A stretch of DNA of 64,000 bases from Caecitellus pseudoparvulus (lineage: Eukaryota; Bigyra: Bicosoecida): the NCBI GenBank assembly GCA_965644315.1, contig CBFFRQ010000076.1, forward strand, positions 116,319-180,318. Reading direction: 5' to 3'. Made by a program: the position numbers and the translations under genes. Positions 54,677 to 64,000 of this stretch are shown piece after piece; the stretch's first letter is position 1; each line of letters starts with the position of its first letter. The notes below the pieces were generated by a model. It was given only the letters and a program-made list of their open reading frames with translations. It made no database searches and had not been told where the DNA came from.

Positions 54677-56003
54677 ATGGCAGCCATGCACGGCAGTGGG
54701 CGGCCTGGGGGAGGTGCAAGTGGCAAGCCCAAAGCCCCGCCGCCGCCATTCCTCGTCAAACTGCTGCAGATGCTGTCAGCGCCGGACTGTGAAGCCTACG
54801 TTCGGTGGAGCGAGGACGGGGCGTACATCGTCTTGCGGCAGGTGGAAGAACTGGGCAGCGAGGTGCTGCCTCGTTTCTTTCGCCACAACAAGTTCTCGTC
54901 CTTCCTGCGGCAGGTACGCTTGCGCGCACTGCACCTGGCGGCCGTGTTTCAATTTCCGCCGCCCTCCCTGCCCTGCTCAGCTGCACATTTACGGCTTTCG
55001 CAAGGTGAAGCCCAGCCAGCTCAGCCCTGTGGACCGGGCTGCTCTGGACGCCGGCGGCATGGCCTTCGGGAACCCGCTGTTCGTGCGAGGCATTGACGGG
55101 GAGGGGCTGCGCAGCATCAAGCGCAGACAAGGCTCAAACACCAGCAGCAGCAGCGCCAGTGCCGCCAGCAGCGCCAGTGCCGCCGGCCGCAGTGCACGGC
55201 GGGGTGCGCCCACCGACCTGCGGTTCCGCCCCCCCTCCGCCTCCACTGCATCCAGCCACAGCGGTCCGCCTGCGCAGCCGCAACCCCTCACGCCTGCCTG
55301 GTACGCTGACTCCCTGGACGGTTACAGCGTGGGCGGGGGGGAGGGCGAGACGCCCCGCAGCGCCCGTGGCCGCAGTGGTGCCACACCCGGCTCCCAGGCA
55401 CCCAGTGACGACAGTGGTGCCAGCAGTCTGGTGCACCTGCTTGGGCGGCGGGGGGGGGAGGGGGGGCGCCACGCACCCTGGGGCGTGGGCATCACTGGCG
55501 TGCAGGCGCAGGCGCTGTCCATGGGCCCACACGCCGCCGATGCGCACCTGCACATCACCGGCCCATCAGGTCACATCATGGCCGCTCTGCCCCAGGCAGC
55601 GGCTGCGGCGGCGGCATCAGGGGGGTATGGCCCCCCCTCCGCGGCCGCCGCCAGCCACAGTGCTGGCAAGCGCGGCAGGGCGGCAGAGAGCAGTGGTGGG
55701 GCCCAAACGGAGGGTGGGCCCACCTCCCGCCCAGCCAAGGTGCCTGCGCGGGGGGTGGGCATTCCCCCCACGGGTCACCCCGCCATCGACGCCCTGGCGG
55801 CGCAGGTGGCCGACGGCGAGGCGAGGGTGACGGCCATGGAGGCCCGGAACGAGATGCTGGCAGCTCGGAACACGCAGTTGTGGCGGCGCCTGGTGGATAT
55901 GGTGGATGACCTGTCAGCTGCGCAGCTGAACCTGCAGCGTGTCCTGGCAACGCGAACGCAGCAGCTCCTGGAGGCGACTCAGGGGGAGGACGGCGACAGG
56001 TGA
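54677..56003 (+). CDS. HSF: Heat shock transcription factor
   Basis: Exons 54677-54913 and 54981-56003 give 419 residues; the intron 54914-54980 sits at the family's conserved position inside the DNA-binding domain (SSFLRQ-LHIYGFRKV). The winged-helix domain (about 15-115) has PPPFLVKLLQML, YVRWSEDGAYIVL, LPRFFRHNKFSSFLRQ (recognition helix) and YGFRKV. A long Ser/Ala/Gly-rich region follows. A C-terminal heptad region (about 365-405, VTAMEARNEMLAARNTQLWRRLVDMVDDL) could serve as the oligomerisation coiled coil, but it lies unusually far from the DNA-binding domain. It regulates heat-shock genes through nGAAn elements. Confidence 0.92.
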
Positions 56004-56292
56004 TCTGTCTTGCGCCACAAGGCAGCGAGTAGTCACGCCCTTGGTGTGTGCAAGGTTGGTTGGCCACGTGCAGAACGGAACAGGTGTGCTTTGACCCGGT
56101 GCTGCCCATTTCGCCGCAGCGGCAAAACCGTGATGACAGGGGCGTCCCACGCGAGGGCCCTAAAGGAAGGCGCACCTAAAGTGTGTGAGAATCCATTAGC
56201 CCGAAAGTACACCCAATCACACTGTCTCACGCGTGGCAGCGTGCTGAGGCGTGGCGGCGCGGTGGGTGCGCCATTCAATTTCCGCACGAAGC

Positions 56293-58683
56293 ATGGCCGC
56301 TGCAGCTATCCAGCGACGCGCCTCCGCCATGCTCAGCCAGCTGTCCTCCGTGAAGGACGTCAGTGCTCACTCCGTCGTGTCAGGTGGCGGCGTGAGCATC
56401 CTGGACGTCTACGGCGGCGTGAGCGTGGCAGAGAGTGACAGCGGCGAGGCGGCGACTTCGCACGCCAGCATCCCGCTCGTCGCACACCAGGGAGCTGGGG
56501 ACTGGCACCGCCAGCAAGCCCAGCGTGGCTACTGCTCCCGTCTCTGTGCCCTATGCCGGCGCCAGCTGCTGTCCTTGCTGGCCGCTCCCTCCAGCTGGCT
56601 CTTCCTCGTCACGCTGGGCGTGGCTGCAGCTGGCATGGGGTCAGCCTTCGACGCTGCGAGCCGGGCGCTGCTAGGGGCCCGCCTGGCCGCCTCCACGCCG
56701 CCGTCCGCCCAGGGCGCGGCGATTTGGAGCCTGTGGACGGTGGCCTTCGCCGCTGTCGCTCTGGCCTGTGTCTTCCTCGGCTCCCGGCGGGCTGAAGGGT
56801 CCGGCGTGCCGCAGCTCAAGTCTCTCCTCGCCGGCACCGACCTGTCCTCATTCCTAGACCTCTCCGTCGCCCTGCCCAAAGCCCTCGGCTCCCTGGCTGC
56901 CCACGCCTCGGGGCTGTCAGTGGGCAAGGAGGGGCCCTTCGTGCACCTGACAGCGCTGTTTGCCCGGCACTTGTGGCGCTTGCCAGGCTTCGCGCCCATC
57001 CGCAACAGCCCCGGCCTGCAGCGGCAAATGCTCGGCGCTGCCGTGGCGGCGGGCGTCACGGCTGTCTTTGGCACTCCCGTGGGCGGCGTGCTCTTCTCCA
57101 TCGAAGTCACTGCGACGTACTACCAGGTGGGGGGCCTGTGGCGAGCGTTTCTCGCGGGCGTCGTCTGCGTGTTCACGCTGGAGATCGCCTCCTCCCTCAG
57201 CCAAGACGACCTCTTCGCCTCCACCGCCATCGCCCCCACTGACGTGTCCTTGAAAGTAGTTGCCTTTGCCATCCTTGGTCTGCTCTGTGGCCTCGCGGCG
57301 TCCCTGCTGGTGTACGCGTTGTCGAAAACGGCCCACGCCCGTCGCGCACTGCTCACGGGCGGCTGGGCAAACCTCGCCCTCACAGCCGCCGTGGCGGCCA
57401 TATCGGCCCTTCTGACGTACGGAACGCCCTTCCTGCGCCTGCCCGACCACCTGGCCATCGACACCATGTTCGCGTCGCCCATCGCCGCCAAGGACCCAGC
57501 CACTGACGAGGTCGCGCCGGCGCAATGGGGCGATATGCCGCCTGCCTACGCTTCCGCCCTCTTCCTCGCCGTGCGCAGCATCACCACCGTCGCAGCGCTG
57601 TCCCTGCCCATTCCCTGTGGCCTCTTCACGCCTGTCTTCGCGCTGGGGGCGGCGTTGGGGCGTCTTTTCGGCGAGCTCGCAGCGACCGTCGCGCCCAACG
57701 CCGGCGTCGACCCAGCCATGTTTGCAGTGGCTGGCGCAGCTGCCCTGGCGTCAGGAGCCACCCACACACTGTCCACGGCAGTCATGGTGTTCGAACTGAC
57801 GCGCCAGATCCACCACTTCCTGCCAGTGCTCGTCGCAGTGCTCGTCGCGTACAGCGTTTCCAGCCTCTTCACCCTCGGCGTGTACGACCTGCTCCTGCAG
57901 CTGGCAGGCCTGCCCTTCCTGCCCAGGGCCCTGCCACACAGCATGTACCACCGCCAAGCCCGCGACCTCGTGCCGCCGACGGGTCGCCTGTGCATGGTCG
58001 CAGACTCCGACCTCGCCGCCTGTCGCGAGGTGCTGGGGCGCCTGAACGCCTCCAGCCGACCCCGCGCTGGTTCCCTCTCCCACTACACGCCCCTGCCGCC
58101 CCAGGAGACATCCCTCACGTCACCGCCAGATGCGGGCGGTGGGCCCACGTCGCGGGCTCTCCCCTGGTTGCAGTGGGTGCGCGACGCTGTGGGGGGGGGT
58201 GCACCCGACATGGCTGCCCCCGCTGCACCCGTGCCTGTCATTCGTAGCGCCTCGGGGGCACAGCTGCTGGGCACTGTGTCACGGGTGTCCTTGGCAGCCA
58301 CCCTGGCGGCGGCAGCGGAAGAGGGGGCTGCTGAGAACACGCGGGTCGTGTTCTTGGCTCGGGGGGAGGTGGCGCCACCAGGGGCGGTGGGCGTGGCGCT
58401 GGACACCGCCCCCTTCATCGTCGCTGCAGACACACCCCTGACTCGCCTGCACTACCTCTTCGCCACCTGCTTGCTGCCTGCAGCGGTCGTAACGCATCAG
58501 GGGAAGCTGGTGGGCACCATCGTGCCGTCAGACTTCACAGACGTCCACGACGCGCAGCAGCCAGAGGAGGATGAGAGGGGGGGTCAGGCTCACGATGAGG
58601 GGGGGGTGGAGGAGGGTGTCATGCTGGGACAGGCTCTGGCTCCAAGCGGAGAAGCCGGGCCGATGGCACCGACCCCCCCTTGA
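56293..58683 (+). CDS. CLC family chloride channel with CBS region
   Basis: One frame of 796 residues from ATG 56293; the frame is open upstream only from a GTG. Ion-pathway motifs: GSGVPQLKSLLAG (about 169), GKEGPFVH (211-218, gating Glu 213), FSIEVTATYYQV (269 on) and PCGLFTPVFALGAALGRLFGE (about 441). At the position of the transporter proton glutamate this protein has Val 272, as in channel-type CLCs, so it probably conducts Cl- passively. About 18 membrane helices are expected. The cytosolic end has one clear CBS-like segment (LHYLFATCLLPAAVVTHQGKLVGTIVPSDF) and a degenerate first CBS with a Pro/Gly-rich insertion. AATTTCCGCA lies 7-16 bases before the ATG. Confidence 0.93.
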   Translation: MAAAAIQRRASAMLSQLSSVKDVSAHSVVSGGGVSILDVYGGVSVAESDSGEAATSHASIPLVAHQGAGDWHRQQAQRGYCSRLCALCRRQLLSLLAAPSSWLFLVTLGVAAAGMGSAFDAASRALLGARLAASTPPSAQGAAIWSLWTVAFAAVALACVFLGSRRAEGSGVPQLKSLLAGTDLSSFLDLSVALPKALGSLAAHASGLSVGKEGPFVHLTALFARHLWRLPGFAPIRNSPGLQRQMLGAAVAAGVTAVFGTPVGGVLFSIEVTATYYQVGGLWRAFLAGVVCVFTLEIASSLSQDDLFASTAIAPTDVSLKVVAFAILGLLCGLAASLLVYALSKTAHARRALLTGGWANLALTAAVAAISALLTYGTPFLRLPDHLAIDTMFASPIAAKDPATDEVAPAQWGDMPPAYASALFLAVRSITTVAALSLPIPCGLFTPVFALGAALGRLFGELAATVAPNAGVDPAMFAVAGAAALASGATHTLSTAVMVFELTRQIHHFLPVLVAVLVAYSVSSLFTLGVYDLLLQLAGLPFLPRALPHSMYHRQARDLVPPTGRLCMVADSDLAACREVLGRLNASSRPRAGSLSHYTPLPPQETSLTSPPDAGGGPTSRALPWLQWVRDAVGGGAPDMAAPAAPVPVIRSASGAQLLGTVSRVSLAATLAAAAEEGAAENTRVVFLARGEVAPPGAVGVALDTAPFIVAADTPLTRLHYLFATCLLPAAVVTHQGKLVGTIVPSDFTDVHDAQQPEEDERGGQAHDEGGVEEGVMLGQALAPSGEAGPMAPTPP

Positions 58684-58926
58684 CACCCCTAACCCCCACC
58701 CCCTCAACTCTGTCGCCACCACGCCCAATTCCCCACACCCCCACGAATACATGTGCAGAACCGCGTAGGCAGCGCTTGCAAGCGGCACCACAACCTAGCA
58801 CGCAGACCTTCCAGCTGCAAGTCAGGGGCCGCACCCTGCGCAAGCCATCGCACGGCGCCCAGTGCCCGCCTGGACCAAGCGAGGCAAGCGAAAAACCTGC
58901 TTGTCAACAGCACTCCCACCGTCACG

Positions 58927-60522
58927 ATGGCGGCACCTGATGTCAAGTCCACGCTGATGCTGAGCCGCATCAAGCATGCGCGCACGGTGACCAGTGCCCT
59001 GTCAAGCGGCATGGCAGCGCATGTGTCAGGGAATCGCTCCATCGCATCGAACTACAAGACTTTCGTGGAGAAGATGAAAGAAGCCGCCGGGAACGAATCC
59101 TGTGCTGACCTGCAGACGGCCATGTACGTGCTGAGCACGGCTACAGACAACGTGGAGAAGGTCCGCGGGGAGGTGCTGGTGAGTGGTGCTGCTTGCCGCT
59201 CAGGGGGCTCTATGCAACACGCCACCCCCTTTCTCCATGTGCCCAGTGTGGTAGGCATGAAGATCTCATACTCAAGGTGCTCAAGGAGTACCCGCAGCGC
59301 AGCTACAGGCCTGCCGAGGTGCGTCTGGCGTTACGCCTCCGCCCTACGAAACGCAACGGCACTCGACGGCGCACACTCTCCCCTCGCACAGCGCATGGTG
59401 GCAGACCGCGACGCGACCCTGGCAGCGCATGCCGCAGCAGAGAAGAAAAAGGCTGACATGGTGTCCCAGGGCAAGGCAGGCGGGCCTGACTTTGAGAAGG
59501 CCAGTCGGGACGTCATTTCACACCTTCAGAGGGTGGAAAACGTGGACTTCATGGTAAGCCCTACCCCGCGCCACTGCACTCCAGTGTATTCAGCCCCCAC
59601 GCATGCTTGCGTTCCCCTGTGCCCCAGTTTCAAGAGAACTCGCAGCTCTTTGAGCTGCAGCGCCTGCGTGACATGAAACGCATGCTGTCCGAGTACGTCG
59701 CCGCCCAGCTGACGTTCCACGCAAAGGCCATGGAGAACTTGTCAGCAGCAGCGCAAGCCTTGGGCAGCTTTGATCCCGATGCTGGCATGGACGTGAGTGC
59801 CGCTGCGCTGCCTGTGGCGTGCCCACCCACCCTGCATGCGGCGTCCCACCCTCTCGCTACAGGTTCTAGGCGGCGCACTGGCCGCCAACCGCGCACCACA
59901 CTCGCCAGAGGAGGAAGCTCCTTCCTCCACAGACCATGCCCGCAGTATCATGGACTCCATTCCCCGTACAGGGCTGCTGCCAGCCCACGTGACCCGGCGA
60001 GGCTTCGAAGCGGGCGGCGTGGCGCCATCTCGCGGTGTCACTTTTGAGGACGCAGAAGGGCAGGATGAAGAGGGCCCACCTCCCACGCTGGGGTCAGAAG
60101 GGGCAGGGGGCTTCTCAGGCGGCTCCCAGGACCACCCTGCTGACTCGGCGCGATCAGGCGGCTCAGGAGCTTTCTTGCCTCCGGACGACTCGCCAGGCGC
60201 CGCACCAGCCCCCCCTCGGGCCCGAACACAGGGGGGCCCTGCCCAAGTACCTCCCCCAGCCGCTGTTCCTGCCCCTGCTCCCAGTTCTGGGGGTGGGGCC
60301 ACTGCAGGCCAAGAGAAGAAGCCGGGATTCTTCAAGAAGTGGTTCGGTGGAGGTGGGTCAGCAGGCACGTCAGGCACTGCCGAGGCCAGTACAGCCCGCC
60401 CTGCCGGCGAGTCCAGTGCAACAGCAGCAGCGTCTGGCGGGTCAGCGCCCTCTGCGGGCGCGCCGAGTCCTGCCCCAGCGCCTGCCGAGGCTTCCGCCGG
60501 CACGGGCATTGACAGCGACTGA
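58927..60522 (+). CDS. CIBAR/FAM92-type BAR domain protein
   Basis: Exons 58927-59178, 59247-59318, 59392-59553, 59628-59792 and 59863-60522 give 436 residues; all four introns are phase 0 with clean GT/AG ends. The first about 220 residues are helical coiled-coil sequence. The closing part FELQRLRDMKRMLSEYVAAQLTFHAKAMENLSAAAQ and FDPDAGMDVLGG follows the FAM92 (CIBAR) pattern of the third BAR helix and the acidic turn. The remaining about 200 residues are disordered, Pro/Ala/Gly-rich, with a KKPGFFKKWFGGGG patch resembling an amphipathic membrane or clathrin-adaptor segment. FAM92 proteins bind curved membranes and act at the ciliary base in animals. A flagellar-base role here is inference. 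Confidence 0.82.
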
Positions 60523-61040
60523 AGCCCAACTCCTCTGCGAATGAAGTGACGCAATGCAGCGCAATCGAACAATGAGTACTGTGTATTTTCACTTGCAGTG
60601 GCCGACCGTGCCGGCCGCGGCAGCTATGTCCGAATGGGGCGCGCCGGTCCTGCCAAAGACGGCTTCTGCCCGCGCGCCACGGCAACCACAAGTGCGCCCA
60701 GTGGAAGAGCTAGCCAGATGCTGCAGTTCCCAGGCCCCAGATCACGCTCACAGTCTGGACTTAGGAAGCAGCCACCGACTTCCACGACAGCCCAGCTTGT
60801 CAAGTACCTCCCAGCCCGCTGTTGACGTGGCTCCCAGGCTTGCACCCATTTCCCGAGCGTTTCCACTCTTTCTCCCCCCTTCTCAAACACTGGGCGGCGG
60901 CTTGGGCCCCCCATAAGCAGAGGCCTCCAGTGAAAACCCATACATGCACCACAACACTCTGATTCACAGTCTCAGACACGTTGATGGTCAAGGCTTGCCG
61001 GCGTCCCTGTCAGTATTTATGAGGAAAGCACTTGCGGCAG
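60523..61040. other. Intergenic, BAR protein to glycosyltransferase
   Basis: It contains the upstream region of the glycosyltransferase. A segment near 60930-60955 (AGTGAAAACCCATA, then ACCACAA) recurs at about 63511-63533 before the second transferase copy, so the duplicated block includes promoter or leader DNA. Confidence 0.5.
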
Positions 61041-63182
61041 ATGATGACAAAACTGCTCAAACCTGCAAGCTTCGCTGGCTGCTGGGCCGCGTGCCTTGCA
61101 TGCAGCCTGCTTGTGCTGTTCAGCAGCTATGTCCAGCTGTCAGTGCTGCCTTTGCCTTCGACAGATAGCAGGCGCTCGCTGAGGGTGCGTTGGAGCTCGT
61201 CGAGCGGAAGTTGGCGAGACTGGTTGTCATCACGCGAACAGATGCACTTGAAGCCGACACGGGAGCTTGTCACGCCTCTTTGGGCCGTGTCCGATGCTCG
61301 TGCAGCAGACCATGTCAGCAGCCAAGCCTTCGATGCTCTGCGGTCAGAGCTGCCCACATTCGTGCTGTGCCCCACGGGCGTCGTGCAGAGCCTGGCACCG
61401 GCGACAAAGAGCCGGGAGGGGCTCGCATGGGGTGAAGCCATGGGACTGAATGATTCGCCTCAGCTGAAAGCACTCCGTGTGCTGGAGTGGGCTGCTGCAG
61501 AAGCCCGTGCAGGCACGTTTGCGCGCACACGGTGGCTTGCCCTGCTGGACGAGGGCATGCTGGTGCACATTCCCCGCCTGCAGCAGCAGCTGCGGTCACT
61601 GGCAGACGTGGAGAACAGCACATTCATCGGGCACCGCGAGCCAGAGGGGCACTGCTCAGGGCAGCTGCCTGTCCTCGTGAGCATCAGCAGCCTGAAGGCA
61701 GTGTACCTGCCTGCCGTGCCGCCGCCCAGCCGAGGACTGGGCAGGGCCTGGGCAGAGCACCTGCAGGACTTGCTGTGGAGTCACACAGGCCACGAGGAAG
61801 GGCGACGTCAGTGCAATGACGGCCTGGCGCCCAGCAGCGTGCAGGCGCTGGAGCGTGCGTTCCAGAGGCCCAGCGGTGAGGAAGGGGCGGCGCTCGCGGC
61901 AGATGCCCTGCTGGAAGTGACCAGTCCACTGCTGTCTGCATCTGCGGTGGGGCACCTCTCCAAGGTGGATGCGATGCGGCTGGCGTCGCGCTGGTCGTTG
62001 TTCAGTGCCATTCAGAGTGTGGCTCCTCATGTGCTGCAGGGGGTGCAGCCGGAGTGGCTGACACCGTTGAAGGCACCCGTGCAGCAGGCAGCCGGGGAGG
62101 TGTGGCTGTCTGCCGTGGACGGGAACAACCTGCTACAACAGCCAGTTACTGTCACGACGAAAGGCCTGCCGACAAGCGCATTCCTCACCGGCGTGCGCAG
62201 CCACTTGAGCAAGCTGTACCCCAACCTTTCTCTGAAGTCGGTCGCCCTGCTCTGGTGTCGAGACTGCATCACAGCCACCGTCCTCGCATCGCTGCCCGCC
62301 CCCTACAGCAGTGTGCTGCAGCTCCAGCTGCCCTTGCCGTGGAGGCCAGACTTCATCGCCCTGCAGACAGCTCCAACATCGTCCGTCAGCTTCCACATTG
62401 CCGTGCCCTTTGCATGCAAGTACGACACCTTGCGCAGCATGCTGTCCAGCACGGGTGCCGCCTTGGCCTCAGCGGGGGTGGTGGCCACTGTGCACGTTGG
62501 GTGGTCTGCATGTCCGGGGCAGGAGCCAGGTGCCGAGTCAAGGCACCAGGTGGAGCTGCAGCGAGACTTCTCCACGCGGTTCATGCAGGTGCGGTTTGTG
62601 CCAGTGGCGACCCCCATGGCGCGGTCTGTGAACTGCAACGCAGCAGCTGCTGGTGCCGCTGCAGGTGCTGTGTTGGCAGTCATCGATGTGGACATGGAGG
62701 TGACAGCTGGGTTCTTCCTGCGGGCTCTGGCGCTGACACAGGAGGGGGCAACGGCCTACTTCCCAGTGGTGTGGTCGACGTACAGCGCAGACGCAGTGTC
62801 AGCAGTCGAAGAATGGTTCAAGAGAGACGAGCCGCTCTTCTCGCCGTACAGGGGAAGCTGGCGCAGCTACGGCTTTGGCATGTTCACCATGTACAAGTCC
62901 GACTTTGACCGGGTGGGGGGCTTGGACCCCGCATTCCAAGGCTGGGGCGGCGAGGACTACGCCTTCTACAAGAGTGTCAAGAAGGCCGGCATCGTCGTGC
63001 TTCGGTCAGAGGACAGAGGCATGGTGCACCGGTGGCACCCCAAGAGCTGCGAGGGCGTGGCGCCTCAGCGGTATGCGAGCTGCATCGCATCGTGGGCGGG
63101 GCAGGAAGGGTCTCCGCTGGGCGTGCTGTTGAAGCATGCGGAGCACAAGCTGAAGCCTGAGGGTGGTGTTGGTGTGTATTGA
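61041..63182 (+). CDS. Chondroitin GalNAc-transferase-like glycosyltransferase (CHGN family)
   Basis: A single frame of 713 residues from ATG 61041. A type II membrane anchor (about 10-32, AGCWAACLACSLLVLFSSYVQL) puts the catalytic part in the Golgi lumen. The C-terminal domain matches the CHGN/CSGALNACT family: metal-binding DVD (549-551) in AVIDVDMEVTAGFF, AYFPVVWSTYS, WRSYGFGMFTMYKSDFDRVGGLD, the acceptor-site GWGGED (634-639), MVHRWHPKSCEG and a terminal YASCIASWAGQEGSPLG. In animals these enzymes build chondroitin chains; in protists the acceptor is unknown, and a related cell-surface or scale polysaccharide is possible. The first 350 residues are a stem and an unassigned domain. It is followed by a partial tandem copy at 63629. 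Confidence 0.88.
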   Translation: MMTKLLKPASFAGCWAACLACSLLVLFSSYVQLSVLPLPSTDSRRSLRVRWSSSSGSWRDWLSSREQMHLKPTRELVTPLWAVSDARAADHVSSQAFDALRSELPTFVLCPTGVVQSLAPATKSREGLAWGEAMGLNDSPQLKALRVLEWAAAEARAGTFARTRWLALLDEGMLVHIPRLQQQLRSLADVENSTFIGHREPEGHCSGQLPVLVSISSLKAVYLPAVPPPSRGLGRAWAEHLQDLLWSHTGHEEGRRQCNDGLAPSSVQALERAFQRPSGEEGAALAADALLEVTSPLLSASAVGHLSKVDAMRLASRWSLFSAIQSVAPHVLQGVQPEWLTPLKAPVQQAAGEVWLSAVDGNNLLQQPVTVTTKGLPTSAFLTGVRSHLSKLYPNLSLKSVALLWCRDCITATVLASLPAPYSSVLQLQLPLPWRPDFIALQTAPTSSVSFHIAVPFACKYDTLRSMLSSTGAALASAGVVATVHVGWSACPGQEPGAESRHQVELQRDFSTRFMQVRFVPVATPMARSVNCNAAAAGAAAGAVLAVIDVDMEVTAGFFLRALALTQEGATAYFPVVWSTYSADAVSAVEEWFKRDEPLFSPYRGSWRSYGFGMFTMYKSDFDRVGGLDPAFQGWGGEDYAFYKSVKKAGIVVLRSEDRGMVHRWHPKSCEGVAPQRYASCIASWAGQEGSPLGVLLKHAEHKLKPEGGVGVY

Positions 63183-63628
63183 GGAGGGAGTGAGCTGGAG
63201 GGTGTCAGGCGTGTGGCTGTGTACTGCATCGATGGCCATGCATGCGAGCTGCTGCTCATGGTCTGTTTCAGGTCTTGTGAGCAGCAATCTGCCGATGGAG
63301 CTGGTGGGCGTAGTGCGTGCTGTCGATGTACCGACAAGATAGGCAAGAAACGGCACTCGACATGCACTGCAGCGCAGGATCTCCGATTGGTTCCTTCTCG
63401 CTGCTCACGTGGCCCGGAGGCTTGCCCGCACGGTCCGAACGCTTTTCTACCCCCACCCCACACCACCAAGTGGCGGCTCGCCCCCCCCCCCTCCCACAAG
63501 CACAGCCCTCAAGTGAAAACCCATATCTGTACCACAATTCTCAGAGCTGCCGTTATGGGCATGTCTGTGGCCAAGCCTTACCTTCGTCCCTGGCGGGGAT
63601 TCTGTGGAGGGCAAGTGAAACCTGAGCC
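63183..63628. other. Spacer between the two transferase copies
   Basis: No gene. Its last part is the duplicated leader (see 60523-61040). It contains a poly-C stretch near 63481-63491. Confidence 0.5.
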
Positions 63629-64000
63629 ATGGGAGTATCCTGTAAGACTGCCAGCATTGCCGGCTGCTGGGCCGCGTGCCTTGTATGCAGCCTCCTCATG
63701 TTGTTCAGCAGCTATGTCCAGCTGTCAGTGCTGCCTTTGCCTTCGACAGATAGCAGGCGTTCACTGAGGGTGCAGTTGAATGACTCGATCGGAGCTGGAA
63801 GTCTGGCGCAGAGCTGGTTAGTCATCACGCCAGCAACAGATGCACATTGAAGCCTGGCACGGGAGCTTGTCACGCCTCTTTGGGCCGTGTCCGATGCTCG
63901 TGCAGCAGACCATGTCGGCAGCCAAGCCTTCGATGCCCTGCGGTCGGAGCTGCCCACATTCGTGCTGTGCCCCACGGGCGTCGTGCAGAGCCTGGCACCG
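63629..64000 (+). pseudogene. Second CHGN-like copy, in-frame TGA, cut by window end
   Basis: A tandem paralogue of the upstream glycosyltransferase. From ATG 63629 it repeats the membrane anchor (AGCWAACLVCSLLMLFSSYVQL) and SVLPLPSTDSRRSLRV almost exactly. A diverged stretch of about 80 bases follows, with 15 more bases than the first copy. An in-frame TGA occurs at 63848-63850 (TDAH-stop). Beyond it the same frame resumes matching the first copy (RELVTPLWAVSDARAADHV, then QAFDALRSELPTF) to the window end. The frame is preserved across the lesion, so only one stop codon breaks it. It could be a recent pseudogene, use a downstream start, or contain an unrecognised short intron. The rest lies outside the window. 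Confidence 0.75.

Noticed and set aside
63848-63850. TGA as a sense codon (recoding or selenocysteine) in the second transferase copy
   Set aside because: TGA terminates conserved proteins elsewhere in the window (ARP3, DRG, AOAH), and the residue aligned in the first copy is not Cys.

Overview
The window is nuclear DNA of a GC-rich, gene-dense, intron-rich eukaryote, most likely a free-living flagellated protist or alga. The evidence is short introns (mostly about 65-140 bases, donors often GTGCGT or GTGAGT, acceptors YAG), strictly eukaryotic families (ARP3, primase large subunit, AMPK beta, PEX5, HSF, DRG GTPase, ALKBH1, CIBAR/FAM92, Kir and CLC channels) and organelle-type bacterial families (Der/EngA, Hsp33). 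TGA, TAG and TAA all end conserved proteins, so the standard code applies. I could not fix the lineage: acyloxyacyl hydrolase and Kir argue against a typical land plant, while Der and Hsp33 suggest an alga or another protist with such organellar genes. For most multi-exon genes I rebuilt the splicing by hand. The junctions keep frame and restore family motifs, and those models are the most reliable part of this annotation.

Layout. 1-6.5 kb: two related Ser/Thr kinases on the minus strand flanking an orphan 617-residue protein. 7.5-12.1 kb: acyloxyacyl hydrolase (-) divergent from primase large subunit (+). 12.1-18.7 kb: an SH3BGR/WW protein (-), AMPK beta (+), an RWDD2-like protein (-) and the peroxisomal receptor PEX5 (-). 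19.4-23.3 kb: an EF-hand protein (+), a histidine phosphatase (+) and an inward-rectifier K+ channel (-) whose coding 3' end overlaps the phosphatase. 23.6-28.2 kb: a gene dominated by 5.5 nearly identical 672-bp repeats (224 residues each), with motifs resembling axonemal microtubule-binding proteins. 28.4-34.7 kb: Hsp33 (-), a TMEM14 protein (-), an orphan nuclear-looking protein (+) and ALKBH1 (-). 35.2-44.0 kb: a 1533-residue TmcB-like multi-pass protein (+), tail to tail with a GH63-like glycoside hydrolase (-). 44.2-47.3 kb: a Der GTPase with a mitochondrial-type leader. 47.6-54.0 kb: a thioredoxin (+), ARP3 (+), glutamine synthetase (-) and DRG (-). 54.7-63.2 kb, all plus: a heat-shock factor, a CLC chloride channel, a CIBAR/FAM92 BAR protein and a chondroitin GalNAc-transferase-like enzyme. 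A second copy of that enzyme starts at 63629, carries an in-frame TGA and is cut by the window end.

The genes are mostly unrelated housekeeping and signalling genes, as expected of a compact eukaryotic chromosome, not an operon-like system. The most unusual features are the repeat array, several extreme exon designs (an AMPK beta exon whose only coding content is ATG, a 15-base glutamine synthetase microexon, a thioredoxin active site split by an intron) and a recurrent 10-base word AATTTCCGCA.
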